From NCBI GenBank assembly GCA_015657535.1, contig JADHZB010001046.1:1-10635 (forward strand): a stretch of 10,635 nt of DNA, in the 5' to 3' direction. The position numbers were made by a program, and so were the translations under genes. Shown here one piece after another: positions 1 to 6,123 of the stretch. Below the pieces are notes generated by a model that was given only the letters and a program-made list of their open reading frames with translations, was not told where the DNA came from and ran no database searches. Position 1 is the first letter of the stretch, and each line of letters opens with the position of its first letter. Origin of the DNA: Nephromyces sp. MM_2019 (lineage: Eukaryota; Apicomplexa; Aconoidasida; Nephromycida).

Positions 1-96
1 GCACCCAACACACATTTCAAGCACCCAACACACATTTCAAGCACCCAACACACATTTCAAGCACCCAACACACACTTCAAGCACCCAACACACATA
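1..96. repeat. 20-bp minisatellite in an RFT1 intron
   Basis: The unit GCACCCAACACACATTTCAA is repeated with a 20-bp period at 1, 21, 41 and 61, with a partial fifth copy at 81-96. The fourth copy differs by one base (CACTT for CATTT). The array touches the left edge, so its full length is unknown. On the minus strand it lies just inside an intron that starts at 129. It can be translated in the frame of the upstream exon (VLEVCVG-like repeats), but I read it as intron. Confidence 0.9.
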
Positions 97-129
97 CACC
101 GCCCCACACCCTCCCACACGCACACTCAC
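1..129 (-). other. RFT1: 5' part of an RFT1 intron (runs off the left edge)
   Basis: On the minus strand the RFT1 reading frame reaches codon AGA at 132-130 and is followed by GTGAGTGTGCG, a strong eukaryotic 5' splice site. The break falls between codons (phase 0). Beyond it the sequence is TG-rich and then minisatellite, and the open frame gives only Val/Cys/Gly-rich residues before a stop at 39-37. RFT1 proteins continue for a large C-terminal half after this point, so an intron is more likely than a truncated protein. The acceptor and the remaining exons are outside the window. Confidence 0.75.
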
Positions 130-3100
130 TCTGTCTCTGACCTCATCAAGTTTATCACAGCTAACAAAGGCGTGTAAAGCCGCTTCCTCCAGAGGATTAA
201 ACAGCAGCCTCGTAGCGATGCCTCCTAAGTTAGTGACGGAGGCGAAGCAGCCCCACTCAATAGGGCTGAAGAGAAGAAGTAGCCAAAGCTTCTCCCCTTC
301 AACGCATAGAAGCTTCTGTAGGCTTAAGAGGAAATACTCAATGAGGAGGTGTGCGTGGAAATCTGTAAGCTTCTTCGTTAGAGGAAGGGTTTCTAGAATG
401 AGCAAAAGATAGGTACGCTGAGTATGCTTTAAAGGATTGCCTCTTGGTTGAGTGCTGCGTGTGTGTTGCAAAGCTTCTCTCTGCAGATGCTCAGCATTCT
501 TAGCGTCGTGAGAATGAGAGTCTATCATTCGTTCTATCTTCAACTGCTGGTGGTTGTTAGGGAAGGGAAGATCTAGATCCTGAGTAGTTAGGCTTGAGAG
601 CAGATTGAAGGAGTTTTCGAGATCTAAAGAAGATGGGGGAGGGAATGTGTTGTTATGTGTGTTGGGTCTTTTTTTGGTGTATGTGTGTGTGTCCCCTTGT
701 GTGTATGTGTGTGTGTCTGCAGATACACCCCCACAAGTTGTCTTGAAATCCTCCTCTTTGCTAAGCAATTCAAGAAGTTGCTCATGAGGCTCTGTATTCA
801 ATACAGCAACACACATCATATGTCGTTTCTCTGTAGTAGCCACCTCAGCGGAGCCAACCCTTAGAGAATCTGAATTATTAGCAGCAGTTAAGCTGGCGAT
901 GGGTTGAGGGGGGTGAGTGATTAGATTGGAGCTATTCTTTTGAGAGCTGCCATCGAATGATGGTGATACACTCCTCATAACTCCTTCGGAGGGGTGTATG
1001 TACACCCCCGTAAACCGCCTTCTGACCGCTCTTTTCTCCTTAGTGAAGTGGGTTTCCACGTTAGGGTTATCGTTGGGGAGGTTAGCTTCATCTTTAACCC
1101 CTCCCCCCCAATCTTCAAACTCCCCCCTCTTATCTGCAGCCCCCTCACCACCTTCATCATTCCCTCTCCCTCCCCCTTTAAACCACCAAATTTTCTCCCC
1201 TTTCTTACTTCCCCACCAAATAGCAAATGAAAACGTCCAAAACGAAGCATAAGCAAGATAACCTACTGCAAAGGCTATCAGCGGGTGACTGAGTGTGTGC
1301 AGAATCTGCTGGCTGCTGTGTGCTTGGATGAAGTGTGTGAAGATGTGGTTGTCTGCCTTCAACCAGCTGATGATGTGTGGAGTACAAAGCAGCCAAAAGG
1401 CAGAAGTTGCAGCCTTCAATATGAGACCAAAGCCTTCAGCTGTAGCCTTCACTTCAAATTCTCCTTTTCTCAGCGCACACACAACCCATGGCTCTGCATA
1501 AGCTTCCAGTATAGTCGCAGCAGTTACACACACAATCGCTAGTTGATAGCTTATGGGGAAGCTGAATGAAGAGGGAGGAGATGAAGAGGGAGGAGATGAA
1601 GATGGAGGAGATGAAGATGAAGGAGATGAAGAAGATGAAGCTGAAGATTGAGAACTCAAAACTCTGCGATTACAAGCAGCAACCTCAGAAAGCATCAGAG
1701 AACTGCTCGCATACGACTTTGTAGAGCTTGAATGCCCTGATGTTAGCGAATTCGTTGCTAAAAAACACACACACGCACAGTTACTCCAAAGTGAAGAGCA
1801 ACCTATATCGAGAGCATCATAGGCCTTATGAGAGGTGAAGATACAACTCACATCTCTACATCTTTTGCATTGCTGTAGCGACTCAAAATGCAAGAAATTT
1901 CTCCATTCAAAGGATTGCACTGTGTTTTCCAGTGGATTTATTGAGTTGAAAAATATAGCTCTCCCTTGTGCGTGTACGTACACCTCCCTCTCCACTTCTT
2001 CATCATTCAGTGGCTTCACGTAGGTGTGCTTACTTTGAGCTCCATCATCTCGCTCTGTATCACCACAGCTACTTGAAAAGAGCAGCTCAGCAGATTGCTC
2101 TTTCGCTACACACACAGGGAAGGCAGAGAGTGTGTGATAAAGAAGCTGTAAATCTTCCCTCTCACGCACACCGATGGCGAAGGGTATATCCATCAGTGTA
2201 CATACATTTCTTACCGAATCAAAACCGTGAAGGTAAAACTCATTGGGAGTAGAGTAGTAGTTTGCGCTATAAACTACACGAGAATCCATTTTATTCTGTG
2301 CCCACCATCTACTGGAAGCTATTGTAGAAGTGTGTGCGAAAGGGGGGGGAATAGGGCCAACTTGGAGGCAGCGATAGCCAGGGGGTAGTTGAGTATCGCA
2401 CACTGAAGATGCAGAAGGGGGGGGTACACACATGTCTAAACAGGCCAAACCACACACACATCTAAATAGGCAAAAAAAACATACCTGAAGGGTTTGTTCT
2501 CCTAAAATCAGCCGGTTTCCACTCACAGTCGACGTGCTCTGCTGACTCCCCAGGGAAGCTGCCCTCCTCAATGAAGCCGATGCATAGCGTGTAGTCCCTC
2601 ATGCGGGAAGGCATCAATGGAGAGGGACTTATGAGCAGTAGATTGAAGAAAGATGGAGAAGCCTCGCTGCGTGTGTGTGTTGCCTTCTTCCGTTTAACAT
2701 CACTTCCATTCGCTGTAGTGTGTTGGTCTATAGGGAAGATTTTATCTACACACACACTGGGCAAAAACCATCCTCTATGACAGGCATCTTCTTCCAAAGG
2801 AAACGCGATAAGTGAAGAGCAAAATCCTTCGTTTTTAAAGATTTCCATCCCATATTGATGTGAAGATTGTGGTGTAAATACACCTTGTATGTGTGGGGTG
2901 TGAAGATTCGATGAAGTTGGGGAAGAGTCAGGTGAAGATTGTGGTGTACGTACACCGTATGTGTTCGCTAAAGTATCGCTTCTCCCAGAATCCAATCCAA
3001 CACCCCCTGGATTAAGCATGTGTTGCATGCTCCTGGGGGGGAACACACACCAAATAACACACAGTATGAGACTAAGTATGAAGGTAAACCAGAAGCCTAG

Positions 3101-3430
3101 CTTTGACACACACATTGCACTGTTCTCATCCCTCTTTTCACCTTTTCTTCTCCTTATCGCTGCCCTCCTGAAACCCTCCCGCAGTATCAGGAGGGGGGCT
3201 GCGTTCAAAAGGGTGAAAGAGAGCATAGTAATGCCGTAGATTGAGGCCTCCACCCTCCTGAAGAGGAGGGAATTGAGAAAGAACGAAACCCCCCTAGTGC
3301 ACACATTAAAAGAGAGAAGTTTACCTAGGGGAGGAAACATGAAATGGGGTGATGGGGGGGGGTGTGTGGGGGGATCTGCATGGAGTCCTCTGGGGGGTGT
3401 TGAAGCTGAGCACTTCTGGGGGTTTTCCAT
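130..3430 (-). CDS. RFT1: RFT1-family ER membrane protein, N-terminal part with large low-complexity inserts (3' end outside window)
   Basis: RFT1 is a multi-pass ER protein needed for assembly of the dolichol-linked oligosaccharide of N-glycosylation. It was proposed to translocate Man5GlcNAc2-PP-dolichol, but whether it is the flippase itself is disputed. I read two exons, 3430-2485 and 2435-130, which give 1084 codons with no stop. Family-like blocks occur in the expected order. Residues 41-92 carry a first helix (GVSFFLNSLLFRR), then a second helix ending LREGFRRAAIRR, matching the RFT1 N-terminal LxREAFRRA motif. A third helix lies at 109-132. Residues 608-665 carry ILEAYAEPWVV followed by VKATAEGFGLILKA. 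A further helix lies at about 700-723. Residues 1027-1067 carry VEGEKLW and NLGGIATRLLFNPLEE. Usual family length is about 500-600 residues. Here about 475 residues sit between the third helix and EPW, and about 280 lie before VEGEKLW; both inserts are rich in Ser, Pro, Thr and His. The ATG at 3430 opens the frame. An ATG at 3340, or an upstream exon joined at 3324, is also possible. Confidence 0.85.
644..735. repeat. TG/CA microsatellite tract inside RFT1 coding sequence
   Basis: A plus-strand TG-rich tract with interruptions (TGTGTTGTTATGTGTGTTGG onward). On the coding strand it is CA-rich and stays in frame, encoding Thr/His/Tyr-rich residues such as DTHTYTQGDTHTYT. It lies in the second large insert of the protein, between the last N-terminal helix and the VEGEKLW block. 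It could alternatively be an unrecognised intron, but no splicing is needed to keep the frame open. Confidence 0.8.
991..1008. repeat. Palindrome with 8-bp arms in RFT1 coding sequence
   Basis: GGGGTGTA TG TACACCCC: perfect 8-bp arms around a 2-base centre. The coding strand reads Gly-Val-Tyr-Ile-His-Pro here, with GTG TAC as codons. It is one of four related palindromes in this gene. Confidence 0.9.
1566..1640. repeat. 15-bp tandem repeat encoding a Ser/Pro run in RFT1
   Basis: Five tandem 15-bp units of the type ATGAAGAGGGAGGAG start at 1566, 1581, 1596, 1611 and 1626. The first two are identical and divergence rises to the right. On the coding strand each unit encodes five residues of the Ser-Ser-Ser-Pro-Pro type, so length changes by whole units keep the frame. 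The run lies immediately N-terminal to the EPW membrane block (residues about 578-607). Confidence 0.9.
1972..1983. repeat. Perfect 12-bp palindrome in RFT1 coding sequence
   Basis: GTGTACGTACAC is identical to its own reverse complement. The coding strand reads Glu-Val-Tyr-Val-His across it, in the same codon register as the copy at 991. Confidence 0.9.
2436..2484 (-). other. RFT1: 49-nt intron in RFT1
   Basis: The frame of exon 1 hits a stop at 2464-2462, while the downstream frame is open to 130. On the minus strand CTTCAG is followed by GTATGT and a run of eight T at 2479-2472. TTTAG at 2440-2436 is an acceptor. Removing 49 nt joins G (2485) to AC (2435-2434) as an Asp codon and enters exon 2 in the correct frame. 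A nearer TTTAG at 2466-2462 would give a 23-nt intron but the wrong frame. Exact borders are inferred from frame and GT-AG only. Confidence 0.75.
2871..2884. repeat. Palindrome with 6-bp arms in RFT1 coding sequence
   Basis: GGTGTA AA TACACC: perfect 6-bp arms around AA. The coding strand reads Gly-Val-Phe-Thr-Pro, with GGT GTA as codons, a different register from the copies at 991 and 1972. It is part of a duplicated block with 2931-2963. Confidence 0.9.
2943..2956. repeat. Perfect 14-bp palindrome in RFT1 coding sequence
   Basis: GGTGTACGTACACC is a perfect palindrome. The coding strand reads Gly-Val-Arg-Thr-Pro. It is preceded by TGAAGATTGT and followed by GTATGTGT, the same flanks as the copy at 2871, so the two form a diverged direct duplication about 72 bp apart that encodes GV(R/F)TPQSS twice. 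Confidence 0.9.
3325..3372 (-). promoter_or_regulatory. RFT1: Possible 3' splice site with C-rich tract at the RFT1 N terminus
   Basis: On the minus strand a C-rich run (complement of the G-runs at 3345-3372) leads into TTTCCTCCCCTAG ending at 3325. This closely resembles the C-rich tract and CTACAG of the secure RPL12 exon 2 acceptor. If it is used, the coding exon starts at 3324 and the true N terminus is in an upstream exon. The 33 residues before it (Pro/His/Thr-rich) would then not be protein. An ATG at 3340 lies just inside this tract. Confidence 0.4.
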
Positions 3431-4770
3431 TTAGGTGGGGGGCACACATGAGACAGGTTGTGGAGGGTAATTTGTGCAAGAGCCCCCCTTACGTTAGGTT
3501 AAGTGTGTGCGTCTGAGAGTATGTGGAGAGGAGGGAAGGGTAAATATCCCTTTTCTGGGATTTAAGTGCTTCTGGGGGACATATGGTGGGTGGTATGGGT
3601 AGAAGGAGAGTAGGGCTTGGGGAGATTCAAGCGAAGGAGGGCTACGTGTGTGTAGGGTTAACTTTGGGGGGTTGCATGTGCTAATCTGTAGGGCTAGAGT
3701 GTGTGAATATGGTGCACAATTGAAGAGAGCAGGACAGGCAATTAGTTGATAAGAGAGATATATCTGAAGACTGTGTGTGCGTGTAGACATCCATCACTAG
3801 CAATTGCGTATGTGTGTGAAGGGGATCAAGTGATGGTGTGTGTGAAGGGAATCCAGTGATGGTGTGTGTGAAGGGGATCCTAGCATTCAACAGGGTAGTT
3901 GTGCGTGTGTGGAAGCAATCATCGCGATTCTCAGGGCTTTAGCGATGAAGAGTGCTGAAGATGAAGTAAATCGTGAAACAGCAGGAGTGGAGAGGATGAA
4001 GGTAGGGGGGACACTTTGAAGACGAAAGATGTGTGTGTGTGCGTGTGTGGTGTGTGCGTATGTGTGTAGATTTTTAAAGATGAAAAGGGAGGATTCTCCA
4101 GGAGTGTGAGCGATTTGTGAAGACATTTTGAGGGGATAAAAAGCGCTCAAAAATACCTGTTCAGGGCGTGGAAATGGAGGTTTTTTCAGGTATTCGCACA
4201 CGCATTCATCATATCAAAGTGCCTGTGTGTCGGTGGGTGTGTTGCGTGTCTGTTGGTGTGTGTATGGGTGGATGTGCCACGGTGGATGGGTGTGTGTGGG
4301 ACTCTGTGTGCCTATGTGGGTACACGTATGTGTGTCAGCGTATGTGGTTGTGTGTGTGTGCATCTGTGGGCTGGTGAGATGCGCATTGCGGGATTGAGTA
4401 TTTTTGCGTGCGTAGCTCCGTATGAATGTGGTGCATGTACGTGCACACGACGGTTGTGTGTGTGCTCGCATTTTCGATAGTAGGGAGCTTGTGTGTGCAG
4501 ACAAACTTCAGTCTCCGCACGCCGATAATAGAGCGTGCAAAATTGCCCGTGTATGCAGCTGTGTGTGCGCAACGGTGTGTTAGCTACCTCTGGAGTGCAT
4601 GCAATTGTGTGTGTTACTCAGCACAGTAAAATTTGTTCTATTCCTGATAAGACCTGCCAGAAAATTGGTCGTTGTGTGTGCTACTACCGGTCTTGTGTGT
4701 GTGTGAAAGATAATATTCTTTGAAAAGGTCCACTGTGTATGTGTGTGTGTGGGAAAATCTCCTTTCAGAA
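3431..4770. other. TG-rich spacer upstream of RFT1, no convincing gene
   Basis: About 1.3 kb dominated on the plus strand by TGTGTG tracts with GGGG runs. Open frames on either strand translate to Val/Cys or Thr/His repeats and are not credible. A minus-strand open frame at 4201-3887 starts with less biased residues (EYLKKPPFPRPEQ) ending at CAG|GTATTT, but it cannot be joined to RFT1 in phase at 3324. A TGCATGCA octamer lies at 4596-4603; GCATGC motifs are bound by some apicomplexan AP2 factors. RFT1's promoter should lie here, but I see no TATA box I would trust. Confidence 0.6.
3806..3882. repeat. 26-bp tandem repeat, three copies
   Basis: A unit of the type TGTGTGTGAAGGGGATC plus CAGTGATGG repeats, with the GAAGG core at 3818, 3844 and 3870 (26-bp period). 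Copies differ by one or two bases. It lies in the TG-rich spacer. Confidence 0.85.
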
Positions 4771-5007
4771 GCTCCACTGTGTGAGAGATTGCCTCCCGGC
4801 TCCTCAGTTTCGCCGCTCTACTACTATCAAAGTAGCTGTGCGTGTGCACACTGTCAGAACAGTTTCGGCCGCTAGTGCTTCCAAGTGGCCTACCTTTAAC
4901 ACCGTGTGTGCGTAAGCGAGCGCTTCAACTCACCTAGTTATAGGGTGTATGCTTGCAACAACCTGCTCGAGCAAAACACCTTGCTCACTAGCAGGCAGCC
5001 TCGCCAT
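4580..5007 (-). CDS. Weak two-exon coding candidate, unrecognised
   Basis: On the minus strand an ATG at 5007 opens 24 codons (MARLPASEQGVLLEQ...) that end at CTAG|GTGAGT, a strong donor at 4934/4933. A 98-nt intron would end at GCACACGCACAG (4836). It rejoins in phase as AG+C = Ser and continues YFDSSRAAKLRSREAISHT, then Leu/Lys-rich residues and Thr/His repeats to a stop at 4580. For it: strong donor, matched phase, balanced residues in both parts. Against it: no recognised family, a second half that degrades into CA-repeat, and a phase match with a one-in-three chance. It may simply be RFT1 5' flank. Confidence 0.2.
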
Positions 5008-5029
5008 TCCTCATACTGTCAACACACAC

Positions 5030-5400
5030 ACTTCAACCTCTCGCTAGTAACTTTAGCTGCCCTCGCTTAACACTAAATTCCAAGCACACATACAGTCAGA
5101 CGCTAAGAAACATACACATGTATGCACGCACACACAAGCAGAACTATGCACGCACACACAAGCAGAACTATGCAGGCACACACACAGATGCAGCCACATG
5201 AAGCACAAATATATAGCTACATAAAGCACACATACACATACACATACACACACACATAGAGCCACATAAAGCACCTAAATACAAACTTATGAACATGCGT
5301 ACACGCTCAAACACACAAGCACACACACAAGCATAAAAACACAAACTTAAGAACATACGTGCACACACTGAGACATACACACGCAGCCACATACTGAGAT
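5030..5400. repeat. CA-rich spacer with nested direct repeats
   Basis: CA-dominated sequence. A 24-bp unit (TATGCACGCACACACAAGCAG plus AAC) starts at 5121, 5145 and 5169. A longer diverged pair, ACAAACTTA(T/A)GAACAT, lies at about 5280 and 5340 (60 bp apart). CCACATAAAGCAC-like motifs recur at about 5193, 5213 and 5261. Val/Cys-rich frames on the minus strand are repeat translation. No gene seen. Confidence 0.8.
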
Positions 5401-5419
5401 CATCATAGAGCATTAGAGG

Positions 5420-5826
5420 CTAACAAGAAGCTAAAAGCGATCGCATTCTTCCTATCTCTTCAAGTATCTTCCATAGATACATACAACAGAGCAACAAGAA
5501 GTAAAACAAAATACTCTGTGTGTGTGTGCGTGTGCGCGTAGCAGTTTATTTCTTTAGTAAAAAGGCCAGAATGATTCAGTATTATGACGAAATGCTGCTA
5601 AGAGCTTACACCCCCACTTCAAGGAGCTCATTGCTCTCCTCTTAGTAGTAGCCACATACCCTCCTTCAACATTAGACTGTATAGCCAAAACTTCAGCCCA
5701 GTGGTGCCTACCCACCACCACGCACACACTTGACGCACACGCACCGTCACACACGCAGCATGACTCTACAATACAACACACTCCATCAGACAGCTTCATA
5801 CACCATCCCAAAGAATCAGAGGTCAT
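5420..5826 (-). CDS. Candidate small single-pass membrane protein, two exons, family unknown
   Basis: I do not recognise this protein. Exon 1 (5826-5612) starts at the first ATG after an in-frame TGA and encodes MTSDSLGWCMKLSDG, a Cys/Val-rich stretch, then HHWAEVLAIQSNVEGGYVAT and KRRAMSSLKWG. It ends at GTGTAAGC, a fair donor. A 98-nt intron (5611-5514) ends in a CA-rich run and CAGAG. Exon 2 (5513-5420) joins in phase (GG+T = Gly) and encodes ILFYFLLLCCMYL, a hydrophobic helix, then WKILEEIGRMRSLLASC and TAG. The total is 102 residues, with basic residues before the helix and an amphipathic charged tail after it, the look of a C-terminal membrane anchor. Without splicing the frame runs to a stop at 5554. 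The middle part over 5715-5765 is TG-rich and may hide another short intron. It lies between RPL12 and RFT1 on the same strand. Confidence 0.4.
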
Positions 5827-5942
5827 CACAAACCATCATACACGCACACCCAATCACAACCATAATGCACAAACCACACACCAGCCACACACACACCACA
5901 CACCAGCCACACACACCACACACAACGGTAAACGCAACTACT

Positions 5943-6002
5943 GTACGAAGTGAGATTAAAGCGACTCAAGTAGAGCTTCAACAGTTAAAAGACGACTGGT
6001 TA
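5943..6002 (+). other. Short helix-like open segment, possible exon
   Basis: Non-repetitive island on the plus strand encoding VRSEIKATQVELQQLKDDW, which looks like an amphipathic helix. It is flanked by CA repeats whose translation (THTPHT, THDRTRSH) is not credible. No clear acceptor or donor bounds it, and both minus-strand alternatives contain stops. It may instead be RPL12 3' untranslated sequence. Nothing more can be said. Confidence 0.15.
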
Positions 6003-6010
6003 TCACACAC

Positions 6011-6060
6011 AATCGCACACGATCGTACACGATCGCACACAATCGCATACAATCGCACAC
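6011..6060. repeat. 10-bp tandem repeat, five copies
   Basis: AATCGCACAC, GATCGTACAC, GATCGCACAC, AATCGCATAC and AATCGCACAC follow one another with an exact 10-bp period. It lies just downstream of the RPL12 stop codon, probably in its 3' untranslated region or terminator region. Confidence 0.9.
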
Positions 6061-6123
6061 GACCTACAGACACGTGTGCACTCAAGTGCAGCACAAGAGT
6101 TTGAGTAACACACACAAACGTGC

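Noticed and set aside
2485..2571. Start of the large minus-strand frame at 2571 as the true start of an 844-codon gene
   Set aside because: The first ~45 codons overlap RFT1 exon 1 in another frame and run through the 49-nt intron; the conserved RFT1 N-terminal blocks are in the 3430-2485 frame.
3887..4201. Minus-strand frame EYLKKPPFPRPEQ... as the first exon of RFT1
   Set aside because: Its donor CAG|GTATTT is phase 0, whereas the possible RFT1 acceptor at 3325 needs one preceding base, so they cannot join in frame.
5053..5413. Val/Cys-rich minus-strand open frames
   Set aside because: They are translations of (CA)n/(TG)n tracts, which lack stops in several frames by composition alone.
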